DNA from: Methylicorpusculum oleiharenae
GTDB lineage: Bacteria > Pseudomonadota > Gammaproteobacteria > Methylococcales > Methylomonadaceae
Direction: 5' to 3'
DNA: 64,000 nt
NCBI RefSeq assembly: GCF_009828925.2
Contig: NZ_WUTY02000001.1
Span: 1,518,492-1,582,491, forward strand
This document shows, piece by piece, positions 55,957 to 64,000 of the stretch. The notes beneath the pieces were generated by a model that was not told the origin of the DNA, ran no database searches, and saw only the letters and a list, made by a program, of their open reading frames with translations. Each line of letters opens with the position of its first letter. The first letter of the stretch is position 1. The position numbers were made by a program, and so were the translations under genes.

Positions 55957-57875
55957 ATTTACCGGGAATTAGACGGACAGCTTTTCCAAAAAACGCCCAA
56001 GAATTAACATTGGCTGCAACTTGGAGATTAATTAAGGATGATCATACCGTTCTAATTTATTGTCCACAAAGAGACTCTGTAAATGCTTTCGCGACAGCAA
56101 TAATTGACCTCCATAAAAGAGGGGCGTTGGTCTCGGTATTAACTGTTCCAATGCAAAAGTTAGAGCTTGCTAAAGTGCTAGGCTGCGAGTGGCTTGGAGC
56201 TAATCATCCTATTGTAAAATGCTTGGATATAGGTGTTGCGATCCATCATGGTGCTTTACCAACCCCTTTCCGGAAGGAAATGGAAAAATTGCTAAGGGAA
56301 GGAATATTGAAGGTTACTGTATCTTCTCCTACTCTGGCTCAGGGGCTTAATTTAGCTGCAACCGCAGTCATAGTGCATTCTCTATACAGGGCCGGAGAGC
56401 AAATTGATACCGCCGAGTTTAAAAATGTTGTAGGTAGGGCTGGCCGAGCTTTCGTGGATACACATGGATTGGTACTTCATCCTATATTTGAGAGACATGA
56501 GTGGCGGAAACAACAATGGCGTAGTCTTGTAAAAGATGCAAATGCTAGAAATATGGAGAGTGGTTTAGCACTTCTAGTGCACTCACTGGTAAGCCGAATG
56601 GCAGAAAGTATAGGCAGTGCAGAAATTAACAATATTCTTGAATATGTTTTAAATAATGCTCAAGCATGGGATTTTCCAGATGTTGCTAATGAGTCCGCAG
56701 AGCAAGTAGAAGTGCAGCTGAGAATATGGAATAAGCATATCGTATGCCTAGATACTGCTCTTCTAAGTATGCTGGGAGAAGAAGAGGTTTCAATAATTGA
56801 GATCCCAAACGCACTTGATACGATCCTTCAATCATCATTGTGGGAAAGAAGGCTAAATCGCCGCAGCGAAGAGCTTAAGGCATTACTTAATTCAGTGTTA
56901 GCGCAACGAGCCAAATACATATGGAATGTTACAACCTCTCTTCAGCGCAAAGGGTATTTTCTTGCTGGAGTGGGTCTGGCGACTGGTCAGAGCCTAGATG
57001 CAATATCTCAACAAGCAAATCAACTACTAATAATCGCAAACCATTGTATAGACGTTAATGATCAACCACTGGCAATTTCGACAATAATACAATTAGCAGA
57101 GTTAGTATTCGATATAGCACCTTTTACGCCACGTAATTTACCTGATGATTGGAAATATATTCTGACTGCCTGGTTGAAAGGCGAAACACTTACGGACTGT
57201 AATTTCATCGACATTAATGAAGCCCTTCAGTTTATAGAAGACGGGTTGATCTACCGGTTGCCCTGGGGCTTGGAAGCGATAAGAGTTCGCGCTCAGGCTA
57301 ATCAAGATGTAATAGCCGATGGGACGACGATAGAAAATAATGAGGTTGGACTGGTAGTTCCAGCTATTGAAAATGGGACTCTAAATCGAAGTGCAGCACT
57401 GTTAATGCAGGCGGGATTCAATTCTAGAAAAGCGGCTATATTAGCGGTTAGCTCAACAAATGCTACCTTCACAAATAATCGCCAATTTAAAAGATGGTTA
57501 AATTCTGATGAGGTTTTTAAACTTGAAATTGGTTTTGATTGGCCAACACCCGAAACATCCTCTTTATGGAGGAAATTTAGAGAGGAGTATCAGCCAGCAA
57601 CTGAATCTACTTGGAATGTAGTAAATGAAAACATTCCAGTGGCTTGGTTATCAGATTATATTCCGCATGCTGGATCATTGGTAAAAATAATAAACCAAGA
57701 TAGTGGTAAAACCCAAGTATTACGATCCGATGGGGAGAAAGTTGGGCTGCTTCAATTGCGTTATGATCTAATAAAAACAGGTATTTATCATTCAGTAATT
57801 GCCGAAAATACCGATTATTTGGATATTAGGTTTTGGGGGGCCGGTAACGCTCCATTTAAAGACACAAACTTGTAG
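55957..57875 (+). pseudogene. hamB: Hachiman helicase hamB, 3' part
   Basis: The reading frame resumes right after the IS (YRELDGQPFPKNAQELTLAA from 55959) and is open to 57875. It contains the second RecA domain: VLIYCPQRDSVNAFA, then VAIHHGALPTPFRKEMEKLL, the motif V-like LKVTVSSPTLAQGLNLAATA and the motif VI-like NVVGRAGRAFVDTHG. A long helical C-terminus follows. It has no proper start of its own except weak TTG codons (56010). Any expression would need an IS-borne promoter. Confidence 0.85.
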
Positions 57876-58167
57876 ATTGTAATGCCTATCAGCAGAGCTT
57901 GGGCCTTAAAGGGCGGCTATAAGGTCCATAATTGTTGTTACCTTTCTAAGGCTATTCGTCGCTTACTGGCCGATCACTCCCAGTGAGCACCTTCTTGTAA
58001 TCATTAAAACATCCCCTCCAACACCCCCCCGAGTTAACGACTTCCCTCCCCCACCGGCGGTAAAGCTCAACTCCCCCGGCCTCAACCAAAACTGCACCAT
58101 CACCTCGCCCCGGATCGCGGTCAGGTTCAGGTAATCATGCAAATCCTCCGCCTTCCCATCATGCACC

Positions 58168-58443
58168 TTAATAAGCCTGCACCACAAACTTCAACAATAA
58201 CCTCGGCAGAATATCATCCAGATTGAGTACTTCATCATCGGTCAATTCAATCAAATTGAAATTGTATTTCTTGTAAATGGCCTGTTTTTCCTCTTTACGC
58301 GCCAGGTATTTAGAATCGTTATCGTAGCCCCAAAACTCGATGTATACTACATTCGACTGGTAAAGGAGAAAAAAATTGGCAGCCCTTATTTTCAAGACGA
58401 AAGGGATAATGAGGTTTTTATCCTTGAATCCGAGGTCTTGCAA
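58168..58443 (-). pseudogene. C-terminal remnant of a nuclease-fold protein
   Basis: 91 codons whose second half (VVYIEFWGYDNDSKYLARKE, then EKQAIYKKYNFNLIELTDDE, LDDILPRLLLKF) looks like the final part of a PD-(D/E)xK/VSR-like endonuclease domain, with the E-x-W-G strand and a charged helix. The first ~28 residues do not fit and no upstream half is present. It is probably a decayed fragment, not a gene. Confidence 0.4.
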
Positions 58444-58782
58444 TCAAGCATCTATAGCTAAACTGGCAGGCTACTATCCATTCAAGTCTTGTTAAGCATG
58501 ACAATTATCTAGCCGTCCGCAATTGGCAGAAACCCAGTGTTCAAAATGTGGCTGGGATTGTAGTGGAATAGATAGTGGATTTGTATAGTAAGCACACCCT
58601 CTTCCAGCTGACGTCAGATTCATTCCAATAACTACCTGTTAATTCGTCCTGGAGCGTCAGGTCGATTACTTCAAATTCTTGCTGGGCTTTTTAAATTTTT
58701 GCCTCATCTATTTTTCTTTATAACATGCCCATAGGCATCTTATAAAGATGCTGGAAGCCTCGTTATTACTGGTAGTGACATC
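58444..58782. other. gene-free stretch with coding scraps
   Basis: No intact gene. Short open scraps exist, such as a minus-strand piece reading EFEVIDLTLQDELTGSYWNE and a plus-strand CSKCGWDCSG, but none has a start and context. Probably remnants of earlier insertions between the Hachiman genes and the primase region. Confidence 0.4.
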
Positions 58783-58979
58783 AAGGTATCTTAAGGTATC
58801 TTTTATTAAAAAAAGTTTTTCCAAATTCGATTATAGATGGGTTATATTTTATAATAATCATTTTTTATATAAAAATCTTTTAAAAATAAAATGCCCAAAG
58901 ATACCTTAATACCAAACCCATATAAATCATGTCTTCCTATGGTGTCTTATAATAAAAAAAGTATCTTATGAAGATACCT
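58783..58979. repeat. iteron-like aaggtatctt repeats
   Basis: aaggtatctt occurs twice head to tail at 58783-58802. Inverted or variant copies follow: aagatacctt at 58898-58907, aagtatctt at ~58959 and aagatacct at 58971-58979. The whole stretch is very AT-rich. Repeats of this kind are typical binding sites for a replication initiator, and the primase-helicase gene ends just to the right. Confidence 0.5.
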
Positions 58980-58990
58980 AAAATCAATAA

Positions 58991-59024
58991 AAAAGGCCAA
59001 TAATAAGTATCACTGGCCTTTTTT
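58991..59024 (-). terminator. bidirectional terminator after the primase gene
   Basis: aaaaggcca (58991-58999) pairs with tggcctttt (59014-59022), with A-run on one side and T-run on the other. It lies about 30 nt past the stop of the leftward primase-helicase gene, so it should end that transcript and can work in both directions. Confidence 0.75.
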
Positions 59025-59052
59025 CAAGCTTTCATCTAGTAGTAAAATATCA

Positions 59053-61968
59053 CTAATTAAGCAATGGTGAATTAGGTGATTCACTATAACGAACGAAGTC
59101 ATAAAAATCATCTTGATTCATATGTTGCCATATTGAATCGATTTCTTCACAAGGGGGCGGTAAATTACCTGATCCATCACAATTAATATTACCAACTTTC
59201 TGCACAACTGTTTTTATAGTTTGTTCATCTTCATATTCTTGTATTCCGTATTCACAAGCATACTCATAAAAACTAGTCAGATCTATTGCTGTGCCATGAT
59301 TATTTTTTTTATAGTAATAGGATGAAGTGTCTGATTTATAACTTCCAGCCTTTATTCCATTTTTTACATAAAATATATTTTTGCATTTTTCACCTTCACA
59401 TACAGCTCTTCCCCTATCAATTCCTTCAACCCACGTTTTTTCAATATACTTCTTTGCATCAAACCCAAACTTCTTAATCCCTATAACGTGCTTTGATTTA
59501 TTTTTTTTACTGTATAATTCATAAACGGTATATAAATCACTCAGTTTAATATATTCAAAGTTTGGGTCATTGAATACATAATCTAATATAAGTTCAAAGC
59601 TGTCTTTTTGTGTTTCAATCATTTTAGAATAATATTCATTTTTTAAAGCTTTAGGTGTAGTCTTCTTGCCATGTTTTTCAATAATGTAAGCCAACCATTT
59701 AGCAACTTCATCAGCATGATCTAAAGTTACAGAAATAACCTCTCTCATTTCATCAACAATTTCATTATTTCTATTTACAATTTCCTGTTTATCCTTTTCA
59801 TTCATAACATATTGATAATTATTTTTTTTCGCATACCAATACGGTAAATTATGATTAATTGTAAAAATACTAAAGCGTCTATCAGAAGACGATCCAGTAA
59901 GCTGCACGGACCCTTTCAAAGAATTAGATGCAAGCATATACATCGCGGTATTATCATATTCACCGCTGGCACCATACTTAGTATTAATCATGATTTTACG
60001 GTTACCTAACCACGCCTTGAGCTTATTTTGGTTATTACTACTTAATGATCCCTCGTCAATCATAACAATAGCTTTACCTCTCAGCTCACCATTGAATGTT
60101 CCAAAGACCGAAGTGTTCGGGACTCCTATCATATTGTCTGTAAAAATATGTTTTAATACTGTGGCAACAAAACAATTCTTCCCGGACTCGCCCTCCCCAT
60201 TGAATGATAAGCAAGGGATCATGTAATCTTCAGGGTGAATATATTTTCGCGCAATACAATGCTCAATGTGATCTTTCGCTTCCTTATCTCCATCAGATAA
60301 AGAATCTAAAATTACATCAAACATATAATGATAATTTTTATCATCTGAGGGTTTTAACCAATTGTCCCGGCTTGTTAGGTTCAGATATTTTTCGTCATTG
60401 TTGGTAAATGAACTGATTAAATCTAATTTTTTTCTACCATGACGGTCTAAAACTTTCAGCAAGGTAAAACGATCTTCAAACTTTAATAAATTACCAAGTA
60501 AAAAATCACCCAAAGCTTCAGGCTTGTAATCAATAAAAACCGCGCCATTTGGTTGTTTTTGTGAGTTTTTTCTATGAATCTTACCATCCGATTGAAGCCA
60601 ATAAATGTCTTCATTTTCTAATAATTTTTCAATTTTTAGTTCAGTATCGTCTTTAACATATTGGTAAAAATGATTTCTAACAATTGACGGATTAAATTTT
60701 CTTAAAATATCAACGCCATACAATAAGCCAAAAGGGGCTCTATTTTCGTCATATTCAGCCCATAATGAAGCAACAATATCAGGTGTAATAGATGTGTCTT
60801 CAGTAGGTCTAATATTAGTTACATTGGCTTTACAATCTTCTAATGTCCATATAGTGAACTTACGTACCCACCATGTTGTATTTCGCATACTTGTATAATC
60901 AAAATGATTGCCCCTGCTACGACTAATCATTTCGCAAGTTTCAGTCCAAATGGAGCCAAAATGCTCTATAAAGAGTCGTGTTGCCTCGTTTTCAGTGATG
61001 TATTCGTCTGAAATTTTCTTTTTGGAAGCTGTAGTGCTAGATTTAAACTTATTTTCACTTGATTCTATATTCCCCAATAGTTGCTTATTTTTTGCCGCTA
61101 ATATTGCGTCTCCTTCATCCTTATTAACTAAATCCATTTCCTCTAAGGTTAATGGGCTTGGATTATAAGAATCTGCTTTATAGTTTGGATTAAAATAAGC
61201 CTCAGGGTCATGGCTGTAATAAGTCACTAAAAATATATTTTCATATGCACTTTTATCCTCGTTTGGTAGTAGTGTACTAAGTGCAAATTGCTCCAGTCCC
61301 TCCGATTCTATAAAAAGAGTCCCTTTAAACTTATTGATCATTGCATGATAAGCATTTTTATAGGCATTTTTAAAATTGGCTTCATTCTTTCGACTTAGGC
61401 CATCTTTAAGAAAGGCAAATTGTTTTAAGGTCGGTGATTTAAAAATTTCATTTAAATTAGTATCAATTATTATTTTAAAACCACCGCTAGGCGTTTTAAA
61501 ATACATAACAACATATGGAATCTTTTTTATATATTCATGAGAGAGCTTATAATCAATATTAAAATCGTCATAATCAACCACCATTAAGCCTGTAAAATAA
61601 TTATTAACAAGTCCTAATTTTGGCATGCTTACTGGTTTATAAGTTTGTATATAACAACCGCCTAGTTTAAGTTTTTGAAGCCTTTTATATAGACTTAGTT
61701 GGCCTAATTCATTCTTAATTTCTTCCGTTTCTTCCTTGTTCTTTAATTCATTGATTTTAGCTTGTATATCCCTAATTTCTTTGCAACTGTTAGAAATATT
61801 TACTTTATTTTCGATTTTATAACTCATGACCTTAAAATTAGGGTCAATTATTCTATTATAAAATTGTTCTAATGTAATAACATCATCTATGCAATTATCA
61901 GTGTTAATTGGTTGATTATAAGCTGATATTTCTTTTATTTTTGGTTTGATATCCTCTTTGTTTGTCAT
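59053..61968 (-). CDS. primase-helicase of plasmid/phage-satellite type
   Basis: 971 residues, AT-rich codons unlike the genes to the left. The N-terminal part (KLGLVNNYFTGLMVVDYDDF, then YVVMYFKTPSGGFKIIIDTN) resembles a BT4734/AEP-like primase domain. The C-terminal part is a D5/DUF5906-like superfamily 3 helicase: Walker A CLSFNGEGESGKNCFVATVL (about residue 590), Walker B KAIVMIDEGSLSSNN, and a late MLASNSLKGSVQLTGSSSDR with RRFSIF for the sensor/arginine finger. It would open and prime an origin. No capsid, integrase or partition gene was seen beside it. Confidence 0.75.
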   Translation of the reverse strand: MTNKEDIKPKIKEISAYNQPINTDNCIDDVITLEQFYNRIIDPNFKVMSYKIENKVNISNSCKEIRDIQAKINELKNKEETEEIKNELGQLSLYKRLQKLKLGGCYIQTYKPVSMPKLGLVNNYFTGLMVVDYDDFNIDYKLSHEYIKKIPYVVMYFKTPSGGFKIIIDTNLNEIFKSPTLKQFAFLKDGLSRKNEANFKNAYKNAYHAMINKFKGTLFIESEGLEQFALSTLLPNEDKSAYENIFLVTYYSHDPEAYFNPNYKADSYNPSPLTLEEMDLVNKDEGDAILAAKNKQLLGNIESSENKFKSSTTASKKKISDEYITENEATRLFIEHFGSIWTETCEMISRSRGNHFDYTSMRNTTWWVRKFTIWTLEDCKANVTNIRPTEDTSITPDIVASLWAEYDENRAPFGLLYGVDILRKFNPSIVRNHFYQYVKDDTELKIEKLLENEDIYWLQSDGKIHRKNSQKQPNGAVFIDYKPEALGDFLLGNLLKFEDRFTLLKVLDRHGRKKLDLISSFTNNDEKYLNLTSRDNWLKPSDDKNYHYMFDVILDSLSDGDKEAKDHIEHCIARKYIHPEDYMIPCLSFNGEGESGKNCFVATVLKHIFTDNMIGVPNTSVFGTFNGELRGKAIVMIDEGSLSSNNQNKLKAWLGNRKIMINTKYGASGEYDNTAMYMLASNSLKGSVQLTGSSSDRRFSIFTINHNLPYWYAKKNNYQYVMNEKDKQEIVNRNNEIVDEMREVISVTLDHADEVAKWLAYIIEKHGKKTTPKALKNEYYSKMIETQKDSFELILDYVFNDPNFEYIKLSDLYTVYELYSKKNKSKHVIGIKKFGFDAKKYIEKTWVEGIDRGRAVCEGEKCKNIFYVKNGIKAGSYKSDTSSYYYKKNNHGTAIDLTSFYEYACEYGIQEYEDEQTIKTVVQKVGNINCDGSGNLPPPCEEIDSIWQHMNQDDFYDFVRYSESPNSPLLN

Positions 61969-62543
61969 TTTTAAGTTTCCTTTCTTGCGCCAACATGTTT
62001 AACAGAATCTTCCATTAAAATATTGGTTATATATTGCCAATCGAATGGCTTTGTTCTAATTGCGTGATATTGATGACCTCGAAGGATAATAAATATAAGT
62101 AGCTTGGTTGGTTTCCTTACTCCTGTAGATCATTATTTAAAGTCATATTCACCAATGGCTTTTTTTGCCTTGTAATCACCTAACAATGTAGAATATTGGT
62201 TAAATTGCCTTGATAATTAGAGCTAACAATAGAATTATTGATTAATAGTCAAGGTCGTATCATTATATTCTTTATAATGAATATAATCAAGTATTAATGC
62301 TCCCGATTTTATAGAATTAAGATACAGGATCTTCTTCATAATATCCCATTATTTTAGATGTTATAAAGTAATTATATTTTCCTCATTTATAGGTTGGTAA
62401 ATATAATTGGGCATTCTCGAAGGTTAAATCAATCATGGAATCAATAATGGGAGTTCAGAGGTTTCGATTATTCTTGCATATGTTAATGCTTTTAGAAATC
62501 TTGTTACTATTTCTTTAATTTAAATAGCTTCCAGATTATTTAT
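61969..62543. other. AT-rich gene-free stretch upstream of the primase gene
   Basis: About 575 nt with no plausible gene and a high A/T content. It should contain the promoter of the leftward primase-helicase gene. I see no clean iterons or palindromes here, apart from short runs such as attattgattaatagt. Confidence 0.45.
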
Positions 62544-63837
62544 AGTGGGCCTTAAAATCCGGACAGTAGTTTAAGCTATACCCTGTCGAAAATAAGAGGC
62601 AGGAAATGAGCGAAAGCAAACGGAAGATATTTACAGGCGCGCAAAAAGCCAAGGTTGCTTTGGAAGCGGTTAGAGGGACGAAGACGATCAATGAAATTGG
62701 CCAAGAGATAGTGTGCATCCCACCCAAGTCAGTCAATGGAAAAAGAAATTGCTAGATAATGCCGGTTAATGCGCATAACGATCCAGATCGTCTGTATGCC
62801 AAGATAGGGCGGCTGAATATGGAACTGGACTGGCTAAAAAAGTCTGGGATCAGCCTGTAGAGTTGCTTCAAACCTGAATAGCAGCCGATGACGAGATAGC
62901 GTTATCCACACAATGTCAATTGCTCAAGGTCACGCGTTTCGTGGTGTACGAGCAGAAAATGCGTTTGCTGAAAGCTATTGATGAAGATGAATGTCTGTTG
63001 CTGTGCTTGCTCGACGAAGAATATACGCTGCACCTTTTTTATGGTTCGCGGCGGATGACGAAGTACCTCTGTAGCTGCTGACATGTGGTGAACCGCAAAC
63101 GGGTTCAGCGCTTGATGAGAACGCTGGGGTTGGCAGACATGGCGCCCGGCCCTAACACCAGCAAGCCGCATCCGCAACATAAGACTTATCCGTATCTATT
63201 GAGGGGCGTCGACATCATTCGGCCCAACCAGTCGTGGAGTGCCGACATCACCTATATTCGGTTGCCGCGCGGCTTTGTCTATCTGGTGGCGATCATCGAC
63301 GGGTACAGCCGCAAGATGCTGTCATGGTGATTGTCGAACACGATGGATGCCGGGTTTTGCGTGGACTGTTTGGAAGAAGCCATCAAGGCCTATGGAATGC
63401 CCTAGATCTTCAATAGTGACCAGGGACACCAGTGACGCTTTCACTGGCGTACTGATCGAGCACGGTATTACTACGATCAGCATGGATGGACAAGGCCGGG
63501 CTCTGGACAATATTTTTGTCGAGCGGCTATGGCAACGGTGAAATACGAAGAAGTGTATTTGAAGCGGCACGGTAGCCATCAGGAATTGTTGATGGGCTTG
63601 GCTCGCTACTTCATGTTTTACAGCGAGAAGCGGCTGCATCAATCGTTGGCTTACAAAACGCCAGAGGTGGTGTATCGAACGGCCGCGGGCGGGGGTGCCA
63701 AGATTGTGGATAAATTTAACGAGGCGACGGAAGCGTCAGCTCTTGTGTAGAAGAATTGGGACAGCGCCTTCAGCTGGAGTGTGAACAGGGCTCTATCTTA
63801 AACGGAGTAATAATTTGTCTGGACAATGAGGGCACTT
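62544..63837 (+). mobile_element. degenerate IS3-family element
   Basis: About 1.3 kb. Imperfect ends: agtgggccttaaaatccgga at the left and, reversed, agtgccctcattgtccagac at the right. It holds broken orfA and orfB in the order and spacing of IS3-group elements. It is clearly different from the intact IS at 54.3 kb and much older. Confidence 0.7.
62606..63750 (+). pseudogene. IS3-group transposase, broken orfA-orfB
   Basis: orfA begins at the ATG at 62606 after aggaa: KIFTGAQKAKVALEAVRGTK, then a frameshift to HPTQVSQWKKKLLDNA, a stop, and LYAKIGRLNMELDWLKK. orfB pieces include NRKRVQRLMRTLGLADMAPG, the first Asp segment PNQSWSADITYIRLPRGFVY, FNSDQG and the Glu segment RALDNIFVERLW, then EEVYLKRHGSHQELLMGLAR to the stop at 63750. 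Several stops and shifts (for example TGA at 63328) break it, so it is inactive. Confidence 0.8.
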
Positions 63838-64000
63838 TAACAGCACGACTCATTGATTTAAATATTCAGCGCCAGCATGATTAAAACAACTTCAAAAATT
63901 GCCGGAAAATATTTTTTGGAGTAATGAACTATTGACAATTGTCGGAGTATTAAAAAGGATATCGGTGGGCTAATAACTTTGGTTTTAAATGATTCAGAAT

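Noticed and set aside
57963-58187. 74-codon minus-strand frame (HDYLNLTAIRGEVMVQFW)
   Set aside because: It overlaps the nuclease remnant, has low-complexity glycine-rich parts and no clear start; not supportable as a gene.
63085-63541. Separate small genes within the right-hand IS
   Set aside because: These are frame pieces of one broken transposase; listed together as a pseudogene.
1-64000. tRNA and rRNA genes
   Set aside because: No cloverleaf-like or rRNA-like sequence was noticed by eye; a dedicated scan was not possible.

Overview
The window looks like the chromosome of a gammaproteobacterial (type I, Methylococcales-like) methanotroph. The main evidence is a co-directional ribulose monophosphate (RuMP) cluster: 3-hexulose-6-phosphate synthase, 6-phospho-3-hexuloisomerase, transketolase, transaldolase and class II fructose-bisphosphate aldolase (22.8-30.8 kb). 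Gammaproteobacterial housekeeping genes (DUF2782, ABC-F YheS type, ZapE, YajD) and a late cobalamin pathway agree with this. No rRNA, tRNA or CRISPR array was seen, so the genus is not resolved.

Layout. 0-1 kb: the start of a secreted-protein gene leaving the window, and three small palindromic repeats. 1-7.3 kb: DUF2782, SPFH protein, type II NADH dehydrogenase, YcxB-like protein, ABC-F ATPase, a membrane protein and a universal stress protein. 7.3-14.4 kb: late B12 genes cobU, cobT, cobS, bluB, then cobD and cbiB on the other strand, then cobQ; a CSD/TM2 membrane protein is nested among them. 14.4-17.6 kb: an accessory patch with two copies of a truncated REP-associated transposase element, a GIY-YIG-like protein, exported and lipoprotein genes and an integrase stub. 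18-22.4 kb: redoxin, PfkB kinase, DhaL, DhaK and a HAD phosphatase.

22.8-30.8 kb: the RuMP cluster. Between transketolase and transaldolase lie two genes for proteins built on a short motif, [TS][GST]V-x-[KR]-Y-[LIVE]. It occurs 4 times in the predicted cytoplasmic tail of a membrane protein and 19 times in a soluble partner. This is the most novel item here. A membrane anchor plus a multivalent linker that organises the RuMP enzymes is a testable hypothesis, not something the sequence proves. 30.8-33.7 kb: zapE, yajD and an aspartate-type aminotransferase.

33.7-64 kb: accessory DNA and a defence island. An AT-rich gene-poor stretch holds a frameshifted pseudogene, followed by an unrecognised gene coupled to a TPR gene and a decayed ParDE-type toxin-antitoxin pair. 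Next is a complete type 1 BREX operon (brxA, brxB, brxC, pglX, pglZ, brxL) with a DUF4160/DUF2442 pair between pglX and pglZ. A Hachiman system (hamA, hamB) follows, with hamB split by a 1.6 kb IS3-like element. The right end has a nuclease remnant, iteron-like repeats, a large AT-rich primase-helicase gene typical of plasmids or phage satellites, and a degenerate IS3-family element.
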